Source: Anthopleura xanthogrammica (Eukaryota; Cnidaria; Anthozoa; Actiniaria; Actiniidae). Taken from it: DNA of 64,000 bases. The notes beneath the pieces are model-generated. The model was not told the DNA's origin, did not search any database, and was given only the letters and a program-made list of their open reading frames with translations. Location of the stretch: NCBI GenBank assembly GCA_964019055.1, contig OZ025217.1, forward strand, positions 945,501-1,009,500. Direction: 5' to 3'. Within the stretch, counting starts at the first letter, position 1. The number at the start of each line of letters is the position of its first letter. This document shows, in pieces, positions 34,166 through 46,476 of the stretch. The translations under genes and the position numbers were made by a program.

Positions 34166-35642
34166 TGGATTTGTAGATCGGTCTTCCTCAGTTGAGTGGA
34201 TTCTGCATTGTTATGAAGCACCTGTCAAGCGAGAGATAGCCATACTCTGGTCGCACGGCCACATGGGATGCTGGTCTCGTTAACCTTTCATCTAAAACTC
34301 AGGCGCGAAAAACGTCACATCAGCGATGCAAGCTTCCTCCCTTATCGTGTAAAACTCACCGCGTCTTTGATTTTTCTTGTCAAAAACGCTTAAAAAGACT
34401 CTATGGTTGTGTAATAATGCACGTTGCTTGATATCAACCTGTAAATATTCAAGGCAGATTAAAAATTCATCGGTAAAGGCTTGATGAATATCACAAAACA
34501 ATAGCTGTATTCCAATCTTCCATTTCACTCACTTGTTCTGAGATAAGAGATTCGCTAGTCAGACAATAACGCAGATTTCTTAATTCTCCTTAAACTCTTG
34601 TTGTGAGAGAACGACATCTGAAAGAGCTAAAGTTAATGACAATTGATTAAAAGAACCAATAGAAAAGGACTAAAGCTTTAAATAACATTAGGATTACATC
34701 CAATTAAGATCCAATTTTTACCCCTCAAAATTCTTCCCTTTTAATGAAGAGATAATATCTGCACCATTTACGCCATGTGCCGGACTTATCCCTCATAACA
34801 GGGCATGAAGAATGTGAGAATTTACGTAAACATTCTCCTATGAAATCTTCTACTAACCTCAAGCGTCACTCCAGACCAATGAACACTATGGTCAAACTTC
34901 TAGATATATCGATTCCTAATGAAAACAAAAACAATATATCCCTAGTGTATTGAAAAAGATAAAGATTATTTTACTATACTAGAATAACATTCATGATGAA
35001 CTTTGGATTGAATGGAGAGTTTTTTCGATCTAAAGAGGGTTGTTTTTATTCTTATTAACAATTTATGTCTTTTAGTTTTCGAGTTTTTGTTAAAACAAAC
35101 GCCACACAATCACTAAAATGAATGCAGAAGAAAACTTATTCTACTCACTAAATGTATTTTCATCAAAAAGGAGAAAGGCAGCTGCATTTTTTTCGGGTAT
35201 TCTTTGCCGAAAATTAATTTTTTTTCGGTAAAATAATTTTCCGGTCAATTATTAAGACGGAACAGTTTAAAAGTTATCTCCCTCAAAACTGACGAAGACT
35301 TAGAGGCACTAAAAACACTTTAAGAATCAACACTTTTTTCTTTGCTTCTGGAAATTTTACCGGCTTCAGTGCTTTACGACTACAAAACTATTAAAAAAAA
35401 CTCTTCTAGCTAGTTTTTAGTTTTTGATTGAGAAAGGAATGGGTTAAAAGCATCGATATTACATATTTCGTTTGGTATTTTTGTGTTTGTGGTTTAGTAG
35501 TTATCGGATATCCAGGTTCATCTGCGAATTACAACCCTGAAACTGAGATACATTGGTTGTCTTTGATCGATTTAAAAATGTACTTCTAGTAAATACCGGT
35601 ATTATATTGTTGTATATCGTCGTAGTATATGTATATGAAATG
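34166..35642. other. non-coding stretch upstream of the 422-aa gene
   Basis: AT-rich sequence with no exon I can defend. The first few hundred bases should hold the promoter of the minus-strand gene. A 78-codon frame at 34292-34528 is discussed among the rejected items. Confidence 0.5.
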
Positions 35643-35921
35643 CACCTATCAATATAAGTCCCGTGGGGGAGGGGGTCTATTCGGGCAATGGGTGGGGGGA
35701 AAATGCCTTAAAAAATTCAAATGCCCCGGGTTGGAGAAGCAGTTGTCAATCAAAAAAGCTTACTCTAGATATATCAGGTAAATGTATGACAAATCTTCCA
35801 TTTGGTCGTGTTATTTAGTGGAATTTAACTATCAAACTCCTGACCCAGGGGCACATCAAATCCCCACCTCTTGCCCGAATACCCCCCCCCCCTCCCACGG
35901 GACTTACATTATTGATAGGTG
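35643..35921. repeat. MITE with G-rich terminal inverted repeats
   Basis: Left end 'cacctatcaatataagtccc' and the right end, read inverted as 'cacctatcaataatgtaagt', continue into long G runs and 'tattcgggcaa'. The arms are about 50-60 bp with a core of roughly 150 bp. The terminal G runs (GTGGGGGAGGGGG, and an even longer run in the other arm) could form G-quadruplexes. Confidence 0.87.
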
Positions 35922-36260
35922 TATAATATTGATCCGTAATTACCCTAATAGACCTCTGAAAAACTGGCATGAAAATTTGTCTATTTAAGAAAAATTATGG
36001 TTATACATCGCCTCAGTTTCCTCAGTAGTGTAAACAACTGGATAGCGAAAATATATCCCTCGTAGATCACATGCAGTTCTCTATTACAATTATCTTCTTA
36101 ATTATCTTTGTCGCTACGCTTTGGTTTGTTCCACCATAAACCATATGAAAAGTGCCGATTATTTCTTTTCAACCAATCTTTTCATTCATGTCTTTTTTGA
36201 TTATTTTTGAGCAACCTGCCACTGTTATCTCAGTATTCGACCCAGCAGATATCGGGCTGT

Positions 36261-36282
36261 TGACGTCATCATCATGACGTCA
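36261..36282. promoter_or_regulatory. two perfect CRE sites
   Basis: TGACGTCA occurs at 36261-36268 and again at 36275-36282, 14 bp apart start to start, separated by TCATCA. Each is the full palindromic CREB/ATF site. A further 'cacgtcg' follows. I can assign no gene to it. Confidence 0.55.
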
Positions 36283-36719
36283 CACGTCGTACCAGTACTT
36301 TCCAAGCATTGTTAGCTGAGCGAGAACATGATGAATTTTCTATTAAAGAAACGGATAGTGTAATGAACTCCAGAATCCCGCTGAGTGAGGTTTAATAGTG
36401 AGAGATAAAAACTGTTAGAATTGTTCATTCATTCACGACAAATTTGTCTTTCCTTTCTCGAAGTCTCTTCTCGTGGAACACGTACCATAACTTATAAGTT
36501 TTCTAAAATTATAACTATTTTTCTCGGTTCTTCTTTTGCCAAATCCGAGATGTCAAATATCAGACAGACGTAAATAGAATATTCTAGATTATTTGCATAG
36601 CATATTATGAACACAGTTTAGCAGGACGTCTTGTAATTGATTTTAAATTCAACCATGTTAATAACCTTTATCTCTTACGTTCTTATACGCCTCCAAGGAG
36701 GTAAAATACACAAAGATCT

Positions 36720-36960
36720 GTCATGGAACCCTTTAATTCTTACTGCGCATGCTCCACGAAATGTCATTTCGATCCGGGAGCCAGTCTCCAGAGCTCCTCG
36801 GTCTCGTCCCTCTCACGGAACTGTCCGGGAACCCTGTTATTCTTACTGCGCATGCTCTTGTGTCAAGCGTACGCAGGAAAAGAGATTGGTTTTGAGTTTT
36901 TCACAGCCCAATTAGTATTCGTCGAGCATGCGCAGTAAGAAGTAAAGTCTCTGGGAACGA
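36720..36960. repeat. repeat cluster with 'cttactgcgcatgctc' in both orientations
   Basis: 'ttcttactgcgcatgctc' occurs twice in direct orientation (about 36737 and 36840) and once inverted ('gagcatgcgcagtaagaag' near 36922). GGGAACCC-type flanks accompany it. This looks like a nested or duplicated inverted-repeat element. The GCGCATGC cores resemble NRF1 sites but come with the repeat. Confidence 0.7.
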
Positions 36961-39900
36961 GATTGATACGCAGTAAGAGTGACAGGATACTAACAGGATA
37001 CTGTAGTAGAGCATTTTCTGAAACAGATATTTTCAAGAGCCTGCATTTCTCCTGGTCAGCAGCGAGAAACAAAATCTTTACTTTTTTCTATGATCTTCTT
37101 TTCATGCTGGCGAAATGAAATTTTGGCCAAATTTCTGATCATAAAGTCAAATATTTAGTCTGTTTTCAACCGCACTTTTTTCCGAGAAAAAAAACAATCA
37201 TGTCTTCGTAGTTTGCTCGGGCTCAGTTCGGAAGTCGCGCATTTATTCGTTTGAGCTTATTTTTAGTTTTGTAAAACTCAATTAAAAAGCGATCTTTATG
37301 CGGGTATCTGTTGGACTTAATATAATCCTACATAATCCTCACTTTGACCGAGTACTGATTTCCTTCTAAAAACATGCGTAACCCCCATGACTTTGGAATC
37401 CGCTCGAACAACTTCCGCTTGGACTTCAACCGGAAGTCGAAAATATGTTGTAAGTGTGCTGTTATTTGTAATACATTACCTCGATCTTCCACTCTAAAGG
37501 TCAAGGTGAGGAGGCAAGCCGTGTTAACGTGCAAACCGGGTATATTTTAAAATCTACACGTCTACAGCTATGATCGAAAATTTGCTTGTTGAAAACACAG
37601 CACTGTTAGCTAAAGTGCGCCTTTACCACAGGCAACCCAACTCATTACTGTGAGTCATTGTAAATAGATATGCGCGTCTTGCAGTTCATTTACCAATAAA
37701 AACCCAAGAGTTAGCAAGAAACAATGAAGAATAGAAAGTGCGCGTGCTTGCTGTCAGCTTTCATAAAGCACGCGCCCCCAACCAATCAGAACGCGAGATT
37801 GTAAATTATCTTATAATTCAAAATACAGCTAAAGGTTTTTATACGAAATTTTTTTCCAACTATTTTCGTTGTCGGTCCGTCCCTTCTTTTCTCTTAGCCT
37901 TAGTATTTACGCATATGGATTGGAGTCTAGGGGAAAACGGATCGTGGAAACCCATCGGTTCAATACTCCTTCATGCGCGCATCGCTATGTAATTTAGTGA
38001 CTGGATAGAAGCGCATAAAAATGCGGTACTGTAACTATGTATATGACTGATAACAGCACTAACCTTTTAATATCGGGTATGGCCGGCGGCCGGAACACTT
38101 CATTATCTCTGCCATTTTCCTCATTCTTGCCCTGGGAAAAAACGAACGGCATGTACAGCTGTACACATCCATATGTACGATGAGGAACAAGGTTCCCAAG
38201 GAGAATGTAGCTTATGTCGACCTTGCGAAGGTGAAAACTTTAAATACAAAAAGGAAGTAATCAAATCCAAATTTCATTAAGACGGCATGTCACGGGGATT
38301 CAGCATTTCAAACTATTAAATATAGATCTGTCTATGATATTAATAACTTTTAAAACTCCCGGGTAGTATTTCGCCACAAGCGGTCCAATCTTGAAATGAC
38401 TGTAGGTCGCTAATTTTACGACTTCCACGAAGATCGAACCTCATGTGATGGTATGTATCACCCGAGGTGCGATGGAATGAAACGGGGGAAAATAGCGAGT
38501 TAATTGCCAAAAAAATCATAATTTCTGCTATTAAAACGTACCAATCAGCTCAACGATCACTTGGCACACTGGGGTTTACTTTAATCTTCGGAACAATAGA
38601 TTTCATCACAAGAAGTGCAACTGTCATTCATTAGGATTTTCTCAGTGTCAAGCCTTGATATGCGGGCTCTGTCTCTGGGCTCAACATCCCTAAAAGTCAA
38701 TACTAGTCGACCAAAGAGCGAAAAAAATACCCACATAGAAAGTTGAAGTTAGAAAAATTCACGTCGTTTACATCTTCTGAGTTTGGAGAATAGTTCACTA
38801 GAATTGCCAGTGGACCACATCAGCGTTCCCTCGGAAGAAAATCAAACAGACGATGAAAAACAGAGGAAAATAGTGGCTACAGAATTCGAAATTACACACA
38901 AGGTCGTCAGAATGAAAGGTATGTCGAAAGTGCACTATATTCTGGTTTAATTCTGTACAAGTTGTGGTGAAATTCGTCAAGTTTTTACAGTCTCAATAGT
39001 AAAAGAACAATTTTAGTCAACTAATGATTTCTATTTTTCTAGTAAATTACCTCGTGTCCATCTTATAACCACGTATTATGTTTTTTATTATCATTTTTAC
39101 ATCAGTGCAATAATCTATTGGAATGGTAGTGTATTCCAAATCTTTCAGAAAAGCTCGTAGTCCTTTTACGACATTGCTAAATCTTTGTCCAATTCATTAA
39201 TATATTGAAAACGTACTTGAAGACCGAGAGCTAGTCTGGTGTTTAAAGAGCTTTATTTTACGGCATACCATGACGTAATGTGATATATTATTCACTTCTA
39301 GTACCAGCACGTCGTATTTTACGATAACTAGCCATTCCCCACTGAGTTAGTGGTTTAACCTTTAAATGTTTTGATTTGGTTTTGTCTGCTCGTGGATTTG
39401 TTTTCTCGCAAGCCAAGGAATTTATGTTATAAAGTTTATCATTACTGACATGTGCTCAGGGAAACATGGGAAACATAAATGTCATAAACCCAAAGGCAGT
39501 AAAGGCTAAAATGTGTTCCTGCACTTCAAATAATAATTGTATGGACAATGGTCTAATTAAAAGGATATCAAAAATGCATCAAAAATAAGCAAGTCTGCCA
39601 AATTTTTTTTATATAAATCATTGCAGATATCCTTGCATGTTCCGTGATAGTAGGCGATCATCCTTACTACGATTATCCCAGACTGGAATGCCTGATTAGA
39701 CTGGATAGAAGTACTTAAAAAAATGTATCGAATTATTATTGACGATGAAAACTTAGTACCTATTAAATAACAAAAAACAAGAAACTTGAGATTCGGTAAA
39801 TATCTCGAAATTCCTTAACTGAGAAAGCTATGAAATGGATCAATATTTATACAAGGCGTAATGGATGCCGCGCAATTAATATTCAAGAAATAAATTAAAT

Positions 39901-40054
39901 AAATATTTCGAAAATTCGGCTCTCTATTGAACTATGATCTGTATTGCGCTTTTGATTTTAATCTACTTATTCTTAAGTCGAAGGGTTTAAATAGAATGTA
40001 TCTCATTCTTGTTATTATAGCCCAAGGGTATTTAATGATACTTAATATCAATAA
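36961..40054. other. non-coding stretch
   Basis: No splice-supported frame of useful length. Some GC-richer patches (for example near 37735-37800 and 38080-38110) contain CCAAT-like motifs, but no adjacent gene gives them meaning. Confidence 0.5.
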
Positions 40055-40200
40055 TGTGGCGGGGGAAATGGCGGGAACATGTCGCAGACGCGCGCGCACG
40101 TGTTTTTTAGTGGTCAAAAATTGGCGCGAAACATGAGCGCAACCGTGTGACGTCTTTTCATGTGCTATATTTGGCAAAATGGCGGTGCATGACCTTTGGA
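40055..40200. promoter_or_regulatory. GC-rich promoter-like island
   Basis: In otherwise AT-rich DNA, about 140 bp hold ATGGCGGGAA (40069-40078) and TTGGCGCGAAA (40121-40131), both E2F-like. They also hold CACGTG (40097-40102), TGACGTC (40148-40154) and AAAATGGCGG (40176-40185, YY1-like). It could be the promoter of the synaptotagmin-like gene whose first exon I could not find, or of an unseen non-coding transcript. Confidence 0.5.
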
Positions 40201-41633
40201 AATATTTGTAGAATTAATGGTGAAGTGTTTTTCTGGCGAAAGACTTGCTGATTAATATCGGGGAGGATGTTAAATGGTGATCTGATAACTGTTGTTCGTG
40301 ATGCTATGTGTTTAATGCTAACGACTTTACCGTCTTGAAAAGAAAATTTCATTTCTCTATTCAAGTAAAGTTATAAGCTTATACCATTAAGTAAACAAAA
40401 AAATCAGAATTATTTTGCAAAATTTAGAATCATTTTTAGTAATCTTTAAAATAAATATTTAATACAATGCATATGTGCTCTGGAATACGATATTTCCCTA
40501 GGAGAGTCACGTCTTTCATTTAAGAGTTTAAACTGCGAAAGCTGAGCAAAATGTTGTCTATCTAGAAGTTAGAATATGTTATAGAACTGAGAAAGGTGTG
40601 AAGAATTTCAAGAGATCTCTTCGCGTTTTCTGTGTGTGTATTGTTTAAATTACGATCCTTAATGTAAACCTAAACCGTCCCAAAAGTAAAGTGGTTTATC
40701 TTGTCTGGGGTTTTTGCATTTTTCAACTGACTGCCCTGCGATATTAACCCATAAATATCATCACCTTCCAAGAATTCAAATCATTATGCAAAAACGAATG
40801 TACTTTGCGTTATTTGAAAGAAGGCAGTTCTCTTGTATTTCGGCCTTTTAACTCATTTTTCGGATTATTTCGAAAAGATCTATTGTTTTTCTGAAGGACA
40901 TTTTGAAGAATAGCCAGACATTTAGTCATTAGCTGCATCGTAGACCTGATAAGTGCATGAATGAAAGCCATAAAAGGTTCAACATTAATATCTTTGTAAT
41001 CAAACGGAAGTGCCATTCATCAAGTCTAAAGAGCAAGATCACTTCAGTGATCTCTAGCTTGAATAGTCACTTGAATTACGTTGGCGAAGAATTTGAATTC
41101 AGTTCAATAAGTGTCAAAAGATACACTTTCACTTGGCAGAATGAAATTCCCGTTTTCTCGAATTTCATTGCGGTTTTTTCTTTGGAATTTTGTTTTTCGT
41201 TGTTCTGGCGCATGCGCAATAGCCCTTGACAGAAACGAGTAGAGGTTGGGCAATCTTGGCCAGTCTCCGAAGTACAAATCAGCACTCTGCTTCCCTGTAC
41301 TGATTTCTGTCAAGGGGAACAGATCTCCAATGGATCAAATCACGTTCCCTGAGCCTGCGTTCGATGGATTTTGCTCAAAGGAAAAAGTTACTGGGACAAA
41401 GTTAGAAATGAATCAACAAAGTAACATACAGAAAAAAAACAAGAAATCTATGAAATGTAAATTAGTTTCCAAAGTTCAGAGGAGGACTGGTGCTGAACTC
41501 ATCCCTTGTGAAATTGTGGGAAACAAAAGACTCGGCAGCCCCACAATCCAATGCGAGACAAGCTAGTTACCATATCGTCCGTGAACACCGAAAGTAATAT
41601 TTCTAACAGTTTTGTTTGTTTTTGATTATTCAG

Positions 41634-44600
41634 TTGGTTGGAGGCTCGGTATTTACCTTATTGTCGCGTCAGCGGTTTGTCTGGTTGTCCTGGCAACTAC
41701 ATTCCTGGCTGTACGAGTCTACCTTAAGAGGAAAAGAAAGAAGACATTCTCAAATGGGATCATGAGTCAGCTCGGGATTTCTCAGAAGGCTCCCGACTTC
41801 ACTATCCCTCTGATGTTACCGATGCTCATACAAGATAGGTTGAGCTCCGACGGGGAGGTATTTGATCCTGTTTCTGATACCTGGCCGATGAATACACCCT
41901 CGTTAGTACAACCGGATGGACACTTTGAAGACAGGGAGGGAGGGGAGGTACGGTAGCATTTTGCATTTGACATTGTACGTAAACGCGCCGTAATGCAAAG
42001 GGCCAAGCCTTGATTCAAAACGAAGGGGAATGGACCCTACAAGGAAATCCAACATGGCGCAGGTGACGTCACTCCCTTATTAGAAATCCTCGCCAAGAAG
42101 CGACAATCTATTTCTCCGGCAGTTTCATGTTTCAATTTTTGTATTCTCTTTTACTAAGAATTTTTAAGAATTACTCACGTAATTTGGTTGCCTCACACAG
42201 GAGACCGCTGGCCCAGTAATCAGACGACTCGAGTCTGTCATGGACGTATCTATGTTTCCTGATCAAACAAGCTTTGAACAAGGCCAAGACGTCGGAGGAC
42301 CCTGGAAGAGTTCACGAAGAGAATCATTATTCTTTCCTTTTTTGTTTGGAACGCGAAATCGTAGCGCTGGTACATCGACATCCGGGGGAGAATCACTACC
42401 TTCATCACCAGGAAAACCAGGTAACGCAGTTCACCCTCTCCCCCCATAAATAAAAAAATGGCTTTCAATTTATTTCAAGCATTGTGATTGGATGGTTTTC
42501 GTTGATTTTTGATTGGTTTAGATGCAAGAAGAAAGTCACCATGCAGTAGAATAATAGAGCCCGCGAACTATTATGTTCGGAGTTTTTATGAGACCAGTTT
42601 CCAGTAAATTAATATTTAATTTTAGTTAAACGTATAGTTTACCGAAAATCTGTAAGTGGAGGGTAATAAGGTATTCTAGCCACAATAATAATAGTGTGTT
42701 TGTATTTTTGTGACAGAGAGACGCAGCACCCAGCGTAAGAGGACCGTATCAGAAAGTTCATCACCAAACAACGAGCCAGGAAGCCCCATTCGTCCGCGAG
42801 TGTATTCAGACATGACCACGGTAAAGAAACCACAAAGACCACATCTGACCAAGAAGATAAGTTTACCAGAAGGGGCCATGAATGCGAGGCCAGCACTGAA
42901 GAAGCGCTTCAGTGAGATGCATCGCCGACAGAAATCCAGTGATAGTATAATCGTTGGTGGTAGCAGTAAGCCATCAGCGAAGGCACTACCAGCCACTAAA
43001 CGAGGAAATCTCGTCCTGACCATGCGATATAGTGGTGAAGATAGTCAGTTAGCTGTTCATTTGATCAACGCAACTGATTTGCCGATGAAAAACAATAACT
43101 TGCTGGATACGTTTGCCAGACTTTACCTGGTCATGCCATCCAAGCAATTGCGCCAACAAAGCAAGGTGAGATTGTAGTAGGGCAGGTGCATTTTTAGCAG
43201 GGAGGGGAAGAAAATTGTTGAGTGTGTGCTGACCAGAGGTATAGTATATGCATGCGCAAACTTTGGAGACTTATTTGATTTTTTTTTCTTAGCTGCACAA
43301 GAAGACTTGCAACCCAATATACGACGAGTCGTTCACTTTTGAGGATATCGATTACTCTGAACTGTTACAGTCTTATTTGCGCATCAAAATCCTGCACAAA
43401 GATGGCTTTTCTCGGGGAGAGATGATTGGGGAGTCGGCTATTGACCTGTCCGAGCAAGAAATATTAACTGGAAGGGTGATACAAAGGGCTCTGTTACCCA
43501 AAGCAACCAGTATCACAGAGGTAAATGATGTAGACTGCAGTAAGAATGTATTTGAAATGGATTGGATATGTGAACGCATAGGAATAAGAATGTACACGAG
43601 ATGGATTGGATGAACGCATAGTAATAAGAATGTACACGAGATGGATTGGATGAACGCATAGGAATAAGAATGTACACGAGATTGTTTGCATGAACGCATA
43701 GCAATAAGAATGTACACGACATGGATTGCATGAACGCATAGCAATAAGAATGTACACGAGATGGATTGGATGAACGCATAGGAATAAGGATGTACACGAG
43801 ATGGATTGGATGAACGCATAGGAATAAGGATGTACACGAGATGGATTGGATGAACGCATAGCAATAACAATATACCTGCATTAGATATGATCAGTGTAAC
43901 TTTTTCCTGTTTTGACAGGATGGTCCAGGAGAGCTGTTAGTGTCTGTTTGTCATCACGCTACAAAGGCACAACTCAAAGTGGTTGTCATCAAACTGAGAG
44001 ATCTTCCCAAGTCATGCAAAAGTAAGAACTATACTAAGAACTACTCGTATAATTCGCTTTAACCAAGCGGCGGCCATATTGGTTAGAACATTAGGTTTTG
44101 AATCCCTTGGGTCCCCTTGCCCTCGCTCTGAGGCGTTTCAGAACAAAGGGTTTTGATCTCATGGGAACAAACATGGCCGCCGTGTGATTAAAGTTAAAAA
44201 CTGCGCTGAAAACTAATGCACTAAAATATATGAACAATTAACCATGATCCGCAGAAGCTATTGCGCCGTAGGGACTTTAGACTTGACTGAAAAGGCTGAT
44301 CTATGTTTTTTTCTATATTTTCTGTCTTGTTTTTGATCTTTAATTTTGTTCAAAACAGATTCCAGCATCTCAGTCGAGTTGATATACCAAGACGAAACAC
44401 TACAACGACAGCAGACGCGCACAAAAAAGCCGAAAAAAAGTCCTATTTTCAACGAAGAACTCAACTTCCACATCCCAACAAACAGCTCCAATACATTAGA
44501 GAATTACAGCCTTCAGTTTACCGTCTTTAGTCAGGATATCCTGAGGGGGATGGTGTGCGTCGGGTATGTCACCCTTGGTATAGATGCGCCGAGGGAGTCT

Positions 44601-44684
44601 GAGGTCCATCATTGGAAGGCAGTTGTGTCGTCGCCACACAAGCCAGTCACAGGGCTGCATAAGCTCCATAGAACACCAGTTTGA
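41634..44684 (+). CDS. synaptotagmin-like protein 1 of a tandem pair, first exon not found
   Basis: A type I-like membrane protein with two C2 domains, expected to act in vesicle traffic or membrane tethering. Exons: 41634-41947, 42201-42420, 42717-43165, 43293-43520, 43919-44021, 44359-44684. Phases agree and give 545 aa after a split first codon. Exon 1 as shown starts inside the anchor (GIYLIVASAVCLVVLATTFL) followed by KRKRKK. A long Ser-rich basic linker follows. C2A runs from GNLVLTMRYSGEDSQL to the end of the 43520 exon, and C2B follows (LLVSVCHH... to WKAVVSSPHKPV). In C2A the loop 1 and loop 3 aspartates are mostly replaced (LPMKNNNLLDT, HKDGFSRGE). In C2B loop 3 is VFSQDILRGM. Calcium binding is therefore unlikely. 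The C-terminal HHWKAVVSSPHKP and LHKL match the synaptotagmin end motif. The start codon must lie in an upstream exon. Confidence 0.85.
43557..43880. repeat. 40-bp minisatellite, eight copies
   Basis: Units begin at 43557 (44 bp), then 43601, 43641, 43681, 43721, 43761, 43801 and 43841. The core is 'atggattggatgaacgcata' followed by 'ggaataagaatgtacacgag'. It starts 36 bp inside the intron that follows the C2A exon. Three overlapping minus-strand frames (HPIHLVYIL repeats) come from it and are not genes. Confidence 0.95.
44057..44192. repeat. MITE with 'ctttaaccaagcggcggccat' ends
   Basis: The left end 'ctttaaccaagcggcggcca' is mirrored by the right end 'atggccgccgtgtgattaaa'. About 135 bp, in the last intron of the first synaptotagmin-like gene. 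Confidence 0.8.
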
Positions 44685-44698
44685 ACTGGTGCATTCAC

Positions 44699-44880
44699 AA
44701 TAGACCTCTTTACCTTGGGCATAATGTTTTCAGACCACGTGTCATTCTGTAGAGTATCATTTCTTTGTTAAACGGTTGCGCATGAGAAGACACATGAATA
44801 TGGATACAACTAAAACAAAGAATTCTATTCTCAAGAGAATGACACGTGGTCTGAAATGGGAAAGCATTACCCTTTTTAGA
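44699..44880. repeat. MITE family A copy, truncated right end
   Basis: Starts 'caatagacctctttaccttg'. Carries 'cagaccacgtgtcattctg' and the mirrored 'gacacgtggtctgaaatggg', each with a CACGTG. The right terminus is degraded ('cattaccctttttag'). It lies just after the stop codon of the first synaptotagmin-like gene. A further fragment is at about 44930-45015. Confidence 0.82.
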
Positions 44881-45095
44881 AAAAATGTTTTCTCTTGCAA
44901 TAACGCGGGAATAGAGGTCTTTGTTTGAGCTGCGTTTCGGGTAAAGAAAGAAAGAACGTCCAAGAGAATAACATGTGTCGAGATAGGAAAACATAATGCG
45001 CCCAATAGAATATACCTATTGATAAATAGTATAACACTGAGAGTTCGCATGAGTTGGCCAGAAACTTACCATGACTTTTAAATGGCTTTTGCATC

Positions 45096-45555
45096 GTGAT
45101 TGGATGAAGTTCATTTTTGTCTTTTTTTGATTGGTTCATAGTGCATGCCACACGTTTTCATCCATTCCCCAGAAACCTGCTTTATATATATCTGGCGCAG
45201 ATGACGTTCTGAAAAAAAATTCCATAACACCTGGGCTGAAACCAAAGTAGAAACTCGATAAAAATGGTTCGAAAGATTAATTTATTATCAAAATATTATT
45301 AAGTTATATCAGCTATATTTTTCTATGAAATGTTAAGAAAAGTTTACTAAAAATATTTAATACGAAGAAAGAGCATAGTTATAAAATGTAAAGGAAACAA
45401 GATATTTCCGTAAGAAAGAAACTAAAGTTTGAAATAAATTCAATATTTTTCCATCGATCCTTTCAGTTCAAATTCACACATACAGAACCCTGCAATGTGC
45501 TGCATTGTGATTGGATGCTTTGCAGCACAGATCCTTTTTGATTGGTTGATTCAAA
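45096..45555. repeat. repeated 'tgattgga...tgattggtt' (paired CCAAT) segments
   Basis: 'gtgattggatg' followed 25-30 bp later by 'ttttgattggtt' occurs at about 45096-45140 and 45508-45550, with a third copy at about 42483-42521. On the minus strand each is a CCAAT pair. The shared flanking words make them copies of one dispersed element. Confidence 0.6.
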
Positions 45556-45736
45556 GAAAAGCCATTTGAGTGTCGTCTCCGTTTAAATTTTTTTCCGAAC
45601 TCTGTAAAATCTTTTCGTATTCTAATAATACACATGAACAAATTTCTCGATTCTGATTGGCTGAGAGCAGTGAAGAACAAAGGAAATCAAGTGCAGAAAA
45701 AAGGAAATCAAAATTTTTTCATGTGAATTATTAATT

Positions 45737-45855
45737 GGAAATCATATGGTTTTTCTCGTGCAATTTTGGAATAAATTTGAACGAGTGAGTTTTCAAAGAG
45801 CTCGAAATTGCACGAGCCCGTATTCCAAATTGCACTCGAAACCATATGATTTCCT
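45737..45855. repeat. inverted repeat with 'ggaaatcatatggtttt' ends
   Basis: Arms 'ggaaatcatatggtttttct' and the mirrored 'gaaaccatatgatttcc' enclose 'cgtgcaattttggaata' and its inverted partner. About 118 bp, able to fold into one long hairpin. Confidence 0.85.
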
Positions 45856-46476
45856 GTACAAATCATTCCAAATCGACTACGGTGTCAGTCAAATGGTTGG
45901 GATCCCTGTGTTTTTGATATACAGGAAAACGTAACCAGATCTTTCTTCAGTTCTTCTTGAGTTCATACAAGTCAAAAGTCAACAAAGCAAAACATAGCTG
46001 TCATCACTTCAGAAATCCGTTAATACTCGCTTCCCTTTCGAGAGAAAATATAATCTCATGACTCATCTTGCTGTCTAAGATTTTGAATATAGAAATTCAG
46101 TAATCTCAACAAGATGAAATAACTAGGAAAAAAAGCTGTAAAAGGATAGAATCCTAGGAAATTGAAGCACAGAATTCAAGAAATCAAAACTGGACAAGCT
46201 CAAGCTCACTCAAGTGATAACAGATACAGCTATACGACGTTGTTTTCTTGAAGGCGGGAGTTAGTTTTGAAATAACTGAAATAACGACCACACAGTTTCA
46301 AGGTTGATCAAAAGGACGGTTTCCAAAGTGTTCACATACTCAAAGTTAAGCTTGCCTTGTACTTTTCATAGCATAGCAAAGAGTACAGAGATCTGCTTCC
46401 GGTGAAGATTCAAGGACGTTGATTTAAAAAAATTTAAATTACTTGGTGGCGCGCGGATGGACAGTGGTCAAGAAAG

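Noticed and set aside
34292..34528. 78-aa frame (MKWKIGIQLLFCD...) upstream of the orphan gene
   Set aside because: It contains a CTTGAATATTTACAG acceptor-like site and could be part of an unseen exon, but no second exon, homology or matching phase to the 422-aa frame was found.
41246..41566. 107-aa frame just before the membrane-anchor exon of the first synaptotagmin-like gene
   Set aside because: It could hold the missing start, with a phase-compatible but weak ACTG|GTGCTG donor near 41490. The donor is poor and the sequence shows no signal or homology, so I did not include it.
43373..43881. Three long overlapping minus-strand frames rich in HPIHLVYIL
   Set aside because: They come from the eight-copy 40-bp minisatellite (the unit is not a multiple of three, so all frames look open) inside an intron.
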